The position numbers and the translations under genes were made by a program. This document shows, one piece after another, positions 35,142-42,996 of a stretch of DNA of 45,760 nt. The stretch covers positions 1 to 45,760 of the forward strand of contig JABCYV010000009.1 in NCBI GenBank assembly GCA_013290025.1, read 5' to 3'. The notes under the pieces were generated by a model. The model searched no databases. It had not been told where the DNA came from and saw only the letters and a list, made by a program, of their open reading frames with translations. The stretch comes from Acidobacteriota bacterium (GTDB lineage: Bacteria; Acidobacteriota; Terriglobia; Terriglobales; Acidobacteriaceae). Each line of letters opens with the position of its first letter. The stretch's first letter is position 1.

Positions 35142-35648
35142 CTAAACAGCAGGACACGGCAAGAACGATGACCAGTCGATTTCTGCCTGGAATTTCTCGT
35201 CGGGCTGAAAGATGGTTTTGAACGTAAAAGCAAACTCGCTTGGACCACGCTGTTCCAGATGAGCAATGCGCTTCTTAGCTTCGTCAATGCCGGGGATGTG
35301 ACCGGCCGGCACCCACCATAGCACAACGAACACGCCGGCAAACTTCTCGAACCACTCCTGCCGTTGCCGGAGTAGTTCGGCATGCGCCGTGCGATAGACA
35401 TAGTCTCTGAGCGCTTCCACCGTTTCCCAGACCGACATATTCAAGAGTATGCGATCGTCATGATCGTATGGCCGAAAGTACGTTGCGTTCCCTTCGCCCG
35501 TTTGGAGACGCCATACGAATCCTGGGCTGTTATCGGCAAGGGCGTTGATTTCGTCCAGCCGCCCCATGAACCCGGCCATCGTGGGATGATCGAGCGGAGC
35601 CTTGATTCGACCAATGTTGACCTGAGCAATTTGATATTTATTCACCAT
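35142..35648 (-). CDS. DUF3291-family protein
   Basis: 168 residues. The sequence fits DUF3291, predicted dimeric alpha/beta-barrel (ferredoxin-like) proteins related to monooxygenase-like folds: YQIAQVNIGRIKAPLDHP, MSVWETVEALRDYVYR, LWWVPAGHIPGIDEAKKRI. It has no signal peptide and no metal motif. ATG 35648 has AAGGAAGG just upstream. It lies upstream of the ECF41 sigma gene on the same strand and divergent from the COE gene; the COE promoter element lies inside its leader region. It belongs by position to the ECF41 cassette. Function is unknown, possibly oxidation of or defence against a reactive small molecule. Confidence 0.8.
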   Translation of the reverse strand: MVNKYQIAQVNIGRIKAPLDHPTMAGFMGRLDEINALADNSPGFVWRLQTGEGNATYFRPYDHDDRILLNMSVWETVEALRDYVYRTAHAELLRQRQEWFEKFAGVFVVLWWVPAGHIPGIDEAKKRIAHLEQRGPSEFAFTFKTIFQPDEKFQAEIDWSSFLPCPAV

Positions 35649-35661
35649 TCTTTCCTTCCTT

Positions 35662-35700
35662 AGTCACATTTATTCGCTGCTGTTCGTCACAGTATTGACG
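35662..35700 (+). promoter_or_regulatory. ECF41-type promoter of the COE gene, with inverted repeat
   Basis: AGTCACA (35662-35668), a 16-base spacer and CGTC (35685-35688) match the ECF41 pattern at all but the first base. As in the sigma-gene promoter, CGTC opens the inverted repeat CGTCA-N6-TGACG (35685-35700). By my count 25 of 39 positions are identical between the two elements. The predicted start near 35695 gives a leader of about 100 bases. Confidence 0.75.
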
Positions 35701-35793
35701 AAGGAAATCGGCTGAAGTCACCGTCAACATCGCAACCTGATGTTCGACATCGTTTCAGCAAATATACCGGAAGAGTCCAGAAGGAGAATAATC

Positions 35794-36294
35794 ATGCAAG
35801 CACGAATGAAAAACCCAGCAATGATCGTTCCCGGCGCCATGCAGGCGCTGCAAGCCCTTGGGAAGTCCGCGGAACAGGCCGGCGTGCCGTCGCGGACGCT
35901 CGCACTTGTCCACCTGCGCGCAAGCCAGATCAATGGCTGCAGCGTCTGCGTTGATATGGCATTTCGCTTTAAAAAGGCCGAGGACACAAACGAGCGTCTC
36001 TTCGCAGTGGCGGCCTGGCGGGAGACGCCGTATTTCAGCGACGCCGAGCGCGCCGCACTGGCGCTCGCCGAGGCCGTCACCAGGCTGAGCGACCGGGCGA
36101 ATCCGGTTTCGGACGAGATCTGGGAGGAGGCCACCCGGCCTTATGGCGAGCCGGCGCTGGCGGCCCTGATCCTCTGGATCGCCATGACCAACGTCTGGAA
36201 CCGCCTCAACGTCACCACCAGGCAGGTGGCGGGCGAGTGGGCGAAATCAGCAGAAGCAGAGAAATGGGTGAAAACCGGCTCGGCCGCCCGCTAA
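35794..36294 (+). CDS. AhpD/carboxymuconolactone-decarboxylase-like protein (COE type)
   Basis: 166 residues from ATG 35794, with AAGGAG 7 bases upstream; an ATG at 35740 lacks a ribosome site. The helical CMD fold is recognisable (PSRTLALVHLRASQINGCSV, FAVAAWRETPYFSDAERAAL, LILWIAMTNVWNRLNV). The redox pair C-S-V-C is present. In AhpD-like enzymes it is followed after three residues by a catalytic His (C-x2-C-x3-H); here that position is Ala (CVDMAFRF). Peroxidase activity may therefore be altered. Genes of this type are the usual target of ECF41 sigma factors, and an ECF41-type promoter precedes it. Confidence 0.88.
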   Translation: MQARMKNPAMIVPGAMQALQALGKSAEQAGVPSRTLALVHLRASQINGCSVCVDMAFRFKKAEDTNERLFAVAAWRETPYFSDAERAALALAEAVTRLSDRANPVSDEIWEEATRPYGEPALAALILWIAMTNVWNRLNVTTRQVAGEWAKSAEAEKWVKTGSAAR

Positions 36295-36407
36295 GCAGCG
36301 CGGGGCAGCGTGGTCATCGCTACGGCATGCGGTGATCGCCCGCCCTTGCGGCTATGGCGCCAGTTGCAGGCCGCGAGGCGTTGGCGAGAGCAAGTTTCCA
36401 CAAAGAT

Positions 36408-36995
36408 TCACAACAACAGAACAGCCCAAGCCTGTTTCCTTAAAAGATTCGCCAGGCGGCTTAGGTATTCGCCAAGACAACGCGTACAGGGTGTGTAACC
36501 TTCCTTGATCGCTTCCCCCGCTGTCATGGAACGGACTGGTCCATCTTTCTCATGAATAAATGTACAGCCCGCGATATGGAAAAGCTTTCCATGTCCCGCG
36601 ACCAGCACCGTCAAACCTGAGGGAATTCCCTTCCCAGGTTGCGCATGCTCTGACCGCGCTGTGGGTGGCGCGGACGCGGCGGACCTGGCCAGGCCGAGAG
36701 TTGCGGTGAACAAACCCAGGGCGGCGACTGCGATCAACCATCCGTAGGCGGTGCCTCTACGACCTGGCATGTAGTCAGCAAGCCTTCGCCGCAGGCGCCA
36801 ACCGTAGCCCATGGGAACTTGGAAAAGCCGATCGTCGCCGTACAACTGGATAATGTTTCGAGTGCCGTCAAGGACCGCGGTGCAACGTTTACATCCCCGA
36901 ACGTGTTCTTCAATTGAAGCGCGAAGGGAGGGATCGACTTCGTTTTCCAAATAATTGGAAATCTCCTGCCATACCTGCTCGCAACTGATTACCAT
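36408..36995 (-). CDS. Anti-sigma factor with zf-HC2 N-terminus and Ada-like metal-site C-terminus
   Basis: 195 residues. The N-terminal zinc-finger anti-sigma motif is C5 with H31-x3-C35-x2-C38 (EEHVRGCKRC). One transmembrane helix (about 85-103, GWLIAVAALGLFTATLGLA) follows. The periplasmic part ends in FHIAGCTFIHEK, then EAIKEGYTPCTRCLGEYL. This has the look of the small metal-binding module found in Ada (F-H-x-x-x-C...G-Y-x-P-C-x-x-C), which would give a cysteine/histidine metal or redox site outside the membrane. It overlaps the sigma gene by ATGGTAA. Probably it holds that sigma factor until a metal or oxidant signal; the sensing step is inference. Confidence 0.82.
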   Translation of the reverse strand: MVISCEQVWQEISNYLENEVDPSLRASIEEHVRGCKRCTAVLDGTRNIIQLYGDDRLFQVPMGYGWRLRRRLADYMPGRRGTAYGWLIAVAALGLFTATLGLARSAASAPPTARSEHAQPGKGIPSGLTVLVAGHGKLFHIAGCTFIHEKDGPVRSMTAGEAIKEGYTPCTRCLGEYLSRLANLLRKQAWAVLLL

Positions 36996-37657
36996 GGCTT
37001 ATTTCCCTTCTGAAAAGGCTCTCGTCCGAACCACCCCGCGGCCACCCTTGGAGCGAGAAAGTCCCGCAACATCAAGCGGGCCCGCAGCAATCTGGTCTTG
37101 ACCGACGCTCGCGAAATTTCGAGGATCGCGGCCACCTCTTCGATGCTCAGATGGTGTATGTCCCGCAAGACGAAGACCTCGCGATATTTGCTCTTCAGCG
37201 AGGCCAGCGCTTCCAGCAGAAGTTGACGTATCTCGCTTCTCTCCAGAGCCTCGGAGGGAAGCTCGCGCCAGTCCGCAAATTCGCGGGGAGTGTAGGTGCC
37301 CTCATCGTCCTGACGTTCGCCGATTGGTTCCATGACCTCCGAATGGTCCTTCCTCAAGCGCATGCGGGCTTCGTTGACTGCAATCTGAATCAGCCAGGTG
37401 CTGAAGCGCGCCTCCGCCCGGAATTGCTTAAGGTGCGTGAATGCCTTAAGCATGGCTTCCTGCGCCACCTCCTCCGCGTCTGCTGGATTGCGCAAAATCG
37501 CGAACGCTGCCGTGTAGACCCGGCGCTCGTGAGGCTTGACCAGTTCGTAAAATAATTCCTGCTCGCCATTCTGAATGCGCCGGATCAGGCTTTCCTCGTG
37601 CGCATCCACTTTGGGGGCGAGTCGATCCACCGAACTGGCTCCTTCCAGCATCGCCAT
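36989..37657 (-). CDS. ECF RNA polymerase sigma factor (RpoE-like)
   Basis: 222 residues. Region 2 (FYELVKPHERRVYTAAFAIL, NPADAEEVAQEAMLKAF, then FSTWLIQIAVNEARMRL) and region 4 (LKSKYREVFVLRDIHHLSIEE, then ISRASVKTRLLRARLMLRDFL) are intact. The linker is acidic. It starts 32 bases after the cytochrome b stop and overlaps the anti-sigma gene, so it is the third gene of a four-gene unit with an exported molybdoenzyme. That arrangement suggests it responds to damage or redox change in the envelope and may control the molybdoenzyme genes. Confidence 0.93.
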   Translation of the reverse strand: MAMLEGASSVDRLAPKVDAHEESLIRRIQNGEQELFYELVKPHERRVYTAAFAILRNPADAEEVAQEAMLKAFTHLKQFRAEARFSTWLIQIAVNEARMRLRKDHSEVMEPIGERQDDEGTYTPREFADWRELPSEALERSEIRQLLLEALASLKSKYREVFVLRDIHHLSIEEVAAILEISRASVKTRLLRARLMLRDFLAPRVAAGWFGREPFQKGNKPW

Positions 37658-37689
37658 TGCAAAATAACCTCGATCAGCCGCAAAGGCAG

Positions 37690-38400
37690 TCAGCGGGGAG
37701 TGTAGTCAGGATTCTTCTTCCAACCGGTCAGCATCGACACGAAATTATTCCAACCGTGCAGGACAACCATCACCAGGTGTCCGAAGATAAAAAGCAAAAT
37801 GGCCCACATAACGAGAAAATGCCACAGCCGAGCCATATGAAATCCGCCCATGAGCCACGCCAGCCACGAAAACTGAACTGGCTTCCAGATGACGAGCCCG
37901 GTCAGCACCGACAAGATGCCGAGGATGATCGCGGAGGTGTAGGCCTGCTTCTGCAGCGGGTTGTAAGCTTCCCGCGACGGCGGCTTGGGGCCCAAGAAGA
38001 AATAGTGCCGTACCATCGGCCAGACGCCGGGAACATCACGCGTCGTGAAAAGAATCTGCCGGTAGTTTCCACTGAATATTTGATAACCGAGATAGAAGAG
38101 CCCGGTGCCGATGTAGATCCACATGAAAGTCAGGTGCCATTGCAACGCGCCTCCTAGCCATCCGCCTATAGCCAATGATTTTGGCCAATCCAGCAAGTTT
38201 TTCTGCGGGACTTTGGCGCCGAAGCTGGGAAAGGCGCGAAAAATCTGCAGCCCGCTCCCCACCATCACGAACAGCGCGACTGCGTTCAACCAGTGGCAGA
38301 ATCGCACGGGCCAGGGATGCTCATAGATTGCGGGCGTGGTCTCATCCGACTTCGCGGATTCGATTTCAATCACTGCTTCAGGCATGCTTCGCGTCTCCAA
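37690..38400 (-). CDS. Membrane cytochrome b (cytochrome b561/formate-dehydrogenase-gamma type)
   Basis: 236 residues. Four main membrane helices carry candidate haem-ligand histidines: H36 (RFCHWLNA), H89 (LQWHLTF), H188 and H194 (GGFHMARLWHFLVMW), H208 and H215 (FGHLVMVVLHGW). This fits a diheme quinol-linked cytochrome b. It lies 6 bases after the molybdoenzyme gene, so it is the natural electron partner that links the periplasmic enzyme to the quinone pool. It resembles the cytochrome b subunits of thiosulfate- or sulfite-oxidase-like systems rather than MsrQ (inference). Confidence 0.88.
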   Translation of the reverse strand: METRSMPEAVIEIESAKSDETTPAIYEHPWPVRFCHWLNAVALFVMVGSGLQIFRAFPSFGAKVPQKNLLDWPKSLAIGGWLGGALQWHLTFMWIYIGTGLFYLGYQIFSGNYRQILFTTRDVPGVWPMVRHYFFLGPKPPSREAYNPLQKQAYTSAIILGILSVLTGLVIWKPVQFSWLAWLMGGFHMARLWHFLVMWAILLFIFGHLVMVVLHGWNNFVSMLTGWKKNPDYTPR

Positions 38401-38406
38401 ATTTCG

Positions 38407-39126
38407 TTACAGTCCGTAGAACTCCGAATAGCCCTGGTCTTCCCAATAACCGACCTTCTGCAGCACGTTGGTCACTTTCAGATCGGTCAGATACTTGGCT
38501 TGTTTGTAACCAACTTTGGTGGGAATCTGCAGCCGCAGAGGCGCACCATGCTCCCGAGTCAGCGGCTGGTGATACATCTCGTAGCAAAGCAAAGTCTGGG
38601 GATGCAGCGCCGTGGCCATGTCGAGCGACTCGTAGTAATCGTCGGCGCATTCAAAGTAGACAACGCGAGAGGTAGTGTCAGCTCCAATCACTCGCAGGAA
38701 ATCAGAAAGTCGCGCGCCGCCAAAGCTTCCGATCACATCCCAACCTTCCACACAAACGTGTCGCGTATTGTGCCGGATTTTCGGCAGAGCCTGGATTTGC
38801 GCCAGCGTATAGTCCCCTGGTTTTTGTACGGATCCGCTAACGGTGAGCGTCCACTTATCAAAATCCACCCCGGGATCATCGACGTCGTAGTCATTTACAT
38901 AAAACTTTTCGATGGGTGCCACTTCAGAGTCGGCGTAGGTTGGCGCTAAGAGCCCCTTGCGGAAAAGTAACGCTGATGCCCAATCGCTGAATCCCAGGCC
39001 GGCTTTCAGCAGGGGCGCTTGTAATTTTGGGAGGGCAAACGCGCCCAGCGCCACGACCGGAGCAAGTTTTAGCAATTCACGCCGATTGATTCGTTTGAAT
39101 TTACGTTCGTTGATTCGTGACTCCAT
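38407..39126 (-). CDS. Tat-exported molybdopterin oxidoreductase (sulfite-oxidase fold)
   Basis: 239 residues. The N-terminus has a twin-arginine signal (NRRELLKLAPVVALGAFALP, R15 and R16) after a basic lead. The catalytic domain keeps the molybdenum-binding cysteine C125 in RHVCVEGWDVIGSFGG, the R-H-x-C pattern of the sulfite-oxidase/MsrP superfamily. It also has the HGAPLRLQIPTKVGYKQAKYL segment that holds the pterin. It is compact and has no dimerisation domain, as in MsrP (YedY). It acts in the periplasm with the cytochrome b encoded 6 bases downstream. The substrate (sulfite, sulfoxide or other) cannot be told. It is the first gene of a unit ending in the sigma/anti-sigma pair. Confidence 0.9.
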   Translation of the reverse strand: MESRINERKFKRINRRELLKLAPVVALGAFALPKLQAPLLKAGLGFSDWASALLFRKGLLAPTYADSEVAPIEKFYVNDYDVDDPGVDFDKWTLTVSGSVQKPGDYTLAQIQALPKIRHNTRHVCVEGWDVIGSFGGARLSDFLRVIGADTTSRVVYFECADDYYESLDMATALHPQTLLCYEMYHQPLTREHGAPLRLQIPTKVGYKQAKYLTDLKVTNVLQKVGYWEDQGYSEFYGL

Positions 39127-39394
39127 TCTCTGTTCTCCACGGACTTCAGACAGTTGTGTGCCCCTCCACCCTTCACATGCGATGTCTGGGGTGCAGAAAA
39201 GTTACCACCAATGTAGGAAGACTTGAAAGCAGGAACTGGCGTTCAGTCAGCTACTTGGAGGCCGTGGTTGACTGCGAACCGGTCTTGGCCCGTTTATCCT
39301 GCAACCCGCATCTAAATAGGTAATTGAAGCAGACGCCTATCGCGGTGATGCTTTAGATGACGATGGGCGAGCTGCTGTGGATCGGAGGATGGTT

Positions 39395-39514
39395 ATGGCC
39401 AAGGTGATTGAGTTCTATATTCCGTCTCGATTTCAGAAGAGAGTGAAATGGATTCCCACGGAACTTCGCGGGCAAGTTATCGAGTTCCCGGTCGAGATAA
39501 AGAAATCGGCCTGA
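39395..39514 (+). CDS. 39-residue basic protein, unknown
   Basis: A short gene read by eye. ATG 39395 has a perfect GGAGG 6 bases upstream (39384-39388); an in-frame ATG at 39389 directly abuts that site. The product begins MAKVIEFYIPSRF and continues with QKRVKWIP, RGQVIEFP and KKSA. The internal echo of VIEFYIP and VIEFPVE and the overall pattern resemble short hypothetical proteins I associate with acidobacteria (memory, not searched). An intrinsic terminator begins 28 bases after the stop, so the gene forms a complete single-gene unit. It is basic, without a membrane helix; function unknown. Confidence 0.62.
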   Translation: MAKVIEFYIPSRFQKRVKWIPTELRGQVIEFPVEIKKSA

Positions 39515-39541
39515 GAGGAGGTGGACAGGTCGCGCATTCAT

Positions 39542-39572
39542 AGCGCCCGGGCAGCGAGCTGGGCGCTTTTTT
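39542..39572 (+). terminator. Intrinsic terminator of the 39-residue gene
   Basis: AGCGCCC (39542-39548) pairs with GGGCGCT (39561-39567) around a 12-base loop and is followed by a run of six T, counting the last base of the stem. Confidence 0.8.
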
Positions 39573-39745
39573 GTCTCCGGCTGAATTAAGACTCACTCGG
39601 AACGTCTGGATCCGGTTGGGATGTGACTTTGGTACTCTCATTTTCGTACCGGGCGCGGAAAATATTTGGTTTTACTGGCTTCGGCTCAAATTTTTAGGCA
39701 TACTATGGCGGCGAGCCCATCCTCCCCGGGCAAGAGGTTGGAATC

Positions 39746-40567
39746 ATGCCCATACTGCAGCAGAACCCGCCACCGGAAATCAGCGACCTCCCAATTGAGG
39801 CGGGTTTCGAGCAGAAACAGCGCCGTCAGATGCTGATCGCGCTGGCGCTTCTGCTGGTCGCCTTGATTGCAGTTTTCCTGAAAGATCGAGCGTTCTGGGA
39901 GCAGTTCTTCTTCCCTGCCACGGCCGCAGGTGCCACGGAACCAGAACCGACAGACCAGACTGCGTACGGCGACACGACACAAGCGGGCACGCACACGCGA
40001 AGTGGGCCGGGTGCGGCAACGCAATCGAAGGCGAAGGCGCGCGCCGCGGCTGCCGTTCCAGTCCCGGAAACGACTTTGGCCCCGGTAATTACCAATCGTG
40101 CTGTACTCCCCCCGCTGGAAGTTGAAGTGGTCGCCGGGGATGAGCACCGAACCATTCTGCCTGGCAACAGTTCCGTGAAGGTCGACCTCCAGCCCCGGAC
40201 GGCCCCGTCGTCTGCCGCAGCCGTTCCCTCCCGCGCGGCCAGCGAAAGCACCGGCTCGGTGGCGGACAACGCCACAGCGCAAGTGCATCTTTCACCAGGG
40301 ACTGCGCAAGTGGTATCGCGGCCAGTTGATCCGACCTATCCGCTGCTAGCCAAGCAAATGAAAGTACAGGGGTCGGTGGTGCTGCAGGCTCTAATCGGCA
40401 GGGATGGCAACATTCAGGAACTGAGGGTTGTCAGCGGTCCGACGATTCTGTCTGCTGCGGCCCGAGAAGCGGTGAAGCAATGGCGTTTTAAACCCTATTT
40501 GCAGGCCGGCCAGGCAGTCGAGACTGAAGCCCGCATCACCGTAAATTTCACCATCTCCACGCAATGA
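39746..40567 (+). CDS. TonB-family protein
   Basis: 273 residues. A short cytosolic lead, one membrane helix (about 29-45, MLIALALLLVALIAVFL), and an Ala/Thr/Pro-rich periplasmic linker (about 60-185) come before the TonB C-terminal domain (about 190-273: DPTYPLLAKQMKVQGSVVLQ, ALIGRDGNIQELRVVSGP, AAREAVKQWRFKPYLQAGQA). It is the second TonB-type gene in the window; neither has exbB/exbD beside it. The start has GAGG upstream. A PEBP-family gene begins 25 bases after the stop and is probably in the same transcript. Confidence 0.87.
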   Translation: MPILQQNPPPEISDLPIEAGFEQKQRRQMLIALALLLVALIAVFLKDRAFWEQFFFPATAAGATEPEPTDQTAYGDTTQAGTHTRSGPGAATQSKAKARAAAAVPVPETTLAPVITNRAVLPPLEVEVVAGDEHRTILPGNSSVKVDLQPRTAPSSAAAVPSRAASESTGSVADNATAQVHLSPGTAQVVSRPVDPTYPLLAKQMKVQGSVVLQALIGRDGNIQELRVVSGPTILSAAAREAVKQWRFKPYLQAGQAVETEARITVNFTISTQ

Positions 40568-40592
40568 CCTTTCCGGCTGGTCGGAGTGGATT

Positions 40593-41204
40593 GTGCATCG
40601 AAACCAATTCTCACCAGCAACCTTCGTGAAGTTGATCTCCGTTCTGGTCTTGGCCGCTCCGAGGTTTGTGGCGCTCACAAGCGGGCCTATTGCGGTCGCC
40701 GCTGAATCCGTCTGGCTCAATGCATCACAAGGAGCACGCACTATGGCATTCGCGATCTCTAGCACGAGCTTTCAGAATGGCGGCGACATCCCAAAGAAAT
40801 TTAGCTGCGACAGCGCCGACGTCTCGCCTGAACTCTCCTGGACTGAACCGCCAGCCGGTACACAAAGCTTCGCTCTCATCGCGGATGATCCCGACGCTCC
40901 TGCCGGCAGCTGGACTCACTGGGTCCTATTCGATCTACAACCGGCGACCAAAAATCTTCCTGAAGGTGTAAGCAAGATCGATGAGTTGCCCGACGGCGCT
41001 CGCCAGGGCCGCAACGACTTTCACAAGATCGGGTACAACGGACCCTGCCCGCCTCCCGGCAAGCCTCATCGCTACTTTTTCAAACTCTATGCGCTGGATC
41101 GCAAACTTGATCTAAAGCCTGCAACCAGTAAGCAGGAAGTCGAGCAGGCCATGCAGGGTCACATTCTCGGCAAAGCTGAGTGGACGGGAAAATATCAGCG
41201 CTGA
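40593..41204 (+). CDS. YbhB/YbcL (PEBP, Raf-kinase-inhibitor-like) family protein
   Basis: 203 residues from GTG 40593 (GGAG 6 bases upstream), which gives a signal-peptide-like N-terminus (FVKLISVLVLAAPRFVALTS). An internal ATG at 40743 has its own AAGGAG 8 bases upstream and would give a 153-residue cytosolic protein of typical YbhB size. Family motifs are clear: PKKFSCDSADVSPELSWTEP, DDPDAPAGSWTHWVLFDLQP, GYNGPCPPPGKPHRYFFKLY. PEBP proteins bind anionic ligands; the bacterial role is poorly known. It follows a TonB-family gene by 25 bases. Confidence 0.9.
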   Translation: MHRNQFSPATFVKLISVLVLAAPRFVALTSGPIAVAAESVWLNASQGARTMAFAISSTSFQNGGDIPKKFSCDSADVSPELSWTEPPAGTQSFALIADDPDAPAGSWTHWVLFDLQPATKNLPEGVSKIDELPDGARQGRNDFHKIGYNGPCPPPGKPHRYFFKLYALDRKLDLKPATSKQEVEQAMQGHILGKAEWTGKYQR

Positions 41205-41257
41205 TGCGCGCCTTTTCGAACAACTGGTAACCTGAAATTACGCCCAAAAATTTAACA

Positions 41258-41289
41258 GGCGTCCCGACTCTTTCGAGTCATTGGACGCC
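41258..41289. terminator. Two-part hairpin between PEBP gene and GGDEF fragment
   Basis: GGCGTCC pairs with GGACGCC, and inside them GACTC-TTTC-GAGTC forms a second stem. On the minus strand it is followed by the U-rich TTAAATTTTT, so it could end transcription from the GGDEF side; on the plus strand there is no U-tract. Confidence 0.45.
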
Positions 41290-41431
41290 CGGGCAGCCCT
41301 CCCCCAGAACTGCTCGCCCACCAAACTAAATCCTCTTCGCATTCGTGGGAATAGCACTTCTGTGCCAGAACTAGCCCACCAACGTGCCATGCTTTGACAA
41401 GTCCGTGCACTTGGCATTAACGGTGCCAGAC

Positions 41432-41788
41432 TTAGGTACCACCCCTACCGGCGCGACATACGACCGGAGCGACCTCCGCGCGATTCCGGCCATTGGCTTT
41501 GGCGCAGTAAAGGGCCGAATCGGCGGCACGCACCAACTCTTCGGGAACCAGTGAGTCAGGCCCGTCCGCAATCGCACAAACCAACCCCAGGCTGATCGTC
41601 ACCGAAACCCGGACTGTGCCCATGTCCACCGGGCATTCCGCGATGTGGTGTCGGACCCTTTCCGCAGTGGCATTAAGATCCGCGGCTGCGCATTCTTCGA
41701 GGACGATCAAGAACTCCTCGCCTCCATAGCGGCCAACGTAGTCATAACTTCTCACCGCACCCTTTTCAGAACGAGCTTGGGATTCCAT
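41432..41788 (-). pseudogene. C-terminal half of a GGDEF (diguanylate cyclase) domain
   Basis: The frame carries SYDYVGRYGGEEFLIVLEECA, then VTISLGLVCAIADG and LVRAADSALYCAKANGRNRAE, the second half of an active-type GGDEF domain, including the GGEEF signature. The first half, with the metal-binding D-x-D-H-F-K motif and the L-T-x-L-x-N-R start, is absent. Upstream of the ATG at 41788 the frame reads RRQPKESMES, which is not GGDEF-like. The gene therefore looks truncated at its 5' side, near 41760-41800, and should not fold into a working cyclase. It sits beside two other truncated genes (42003-43185). Confidence 0.75.
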
Positions 41789-42002
41789 AGACTCCTTCGG
41801 CTGCCGTCGATCTCTTCTTTACTTTGGTCTGATCCGAGATGGGTTCCAGGGTGAGCGAAGCAGGGTGCACGAATTACTTCAGTTCCGCCCAAGGTACAAG
41901 GCCTTATGTCAGCCCGCAGCAGGCCGTGCGGTGTCCTTTGGGCAGGCCAACCACCGTCTGGAGGCTAATGGCCCTGCCGATTGCCGCCGATTCTAAATAG
42001 GC

Positions 42003-42996
42003 ATGCGTATGTTCTGGTCATTTCGTCCTCTGGTCACTCGTGTCGCTAACGACCTTACTATGAGAGAACTACGCCGAATGGCCGGCCAATGTGATCCGCA
42101 TCTGGGCAGACGGCTGGATTCACTTGCCTTACTCGCCAGGTGCGCCTTCGCTTTCCTCGGAGTCGCAGTTTTATTGGCGTGTACGTTTTACGTTACATCC
42201 CTGAAGGGCTGGGCGGACACGGTCCCAAACGGCCAAAAAACTGAAAACCTCAGGCGACTGAGCCTCGAACAACTCGGTGATGTCGAAGTGACGACAGCCT
42301 CGAAAGAGCCGGAACAGGTTTGGCGGACGCCGGCTGCAGTCTACGTTATCACTCAGGAGGACATTCGGCGGTCTGGTGTCACGAGCTTGCCGGAAGCGCT
42401 GCGGTTGGCGCCTGGGGTTGAGGTGGCTCGGGTGGACTCCGATCACTGGTCGGTGGGCATTCGCGGGTTTGGAGTGACGTTAGCCAGTAAATTGCTGGTC
42501 CTGATCGACGGACGGAGCGTTTATACCCCCCTCTTCGCGGGTATCTATTGGCAGGTGCAGGCCACTCCGCTCGAGGATATTGAGCGCATCGAAGTAATCC
42601 GGGGGCCTGGCGGCACCATCTGGGGAGCGAATGCCGTCGACGGCGTCATCAATATCATCACCAGGAGCGCCAAAGATACTCACGGATCGATTGTGTCGTT
42701 GGGCGGCGGTAATGCTGACGAGGGTACCACTACCGCCCGCTATGGAAGCGGGAGCGAACGGGGCTTCAACTATCGGGTGTATGGGATGGGCTTCGCCCGC
42801 CGACCCGAGTTTCATCTGGAAGGCAGGAAGTTCGACGGTTGGCGAATGGGCCAGGCTGGGTTCCGTACAGACTGGGACCGGGGCGCCGGCGATGCCTTCA
42901 CATTTCAAGGTGACACTTATCGCGAGAGTGCTGGTGAAACGACCACGTTCGGACTGTATTCGCCACCCTCTCAGGCCACAGTTGTTGGGAACGCAG
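42003..42996 (+). pseudogene. N-terminal fragment of a TonB-dependent outer-membrane receptor
   Basis: From ATG 42003 the frame has a hydrophobic export signal (about 42-65). The full plug domain follows ([88 protein letters not shown]). Then come the first barrel strands, ending near [16 protein letters not shown] complete receptor needs several hundred more residues of barrel. Past about 42990 this frame turns into low-quality sequence ([14 protein letters not shown]) up to a stop at 43169, because the DNA there encodes a histidine kinase in another frame. The product cannot form a barrel. Confidence 0.85.

Noticed and set aside
35685-35723. Possible ECF41 promoter facing the DUF3291 gene, using the other arm of the inverted repeat
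   Set aside because: Sixteen bases upstream of CGTC on the minus strand the sequence is CGGTGAC, which does not match TGTCACA.
35740-35793. Upstream ATG extending the COE protein by 18 residues
   Set aside because: No ribosome site, whereas ATG 35794 has AAGGAG at good spacing and starts at the family N-terminus.
41371-41577. Second minus-strand frame within the GGDEF fragment
   Set aside because: It overlaps the GGDEF signature region in another frame and shows no family motif.
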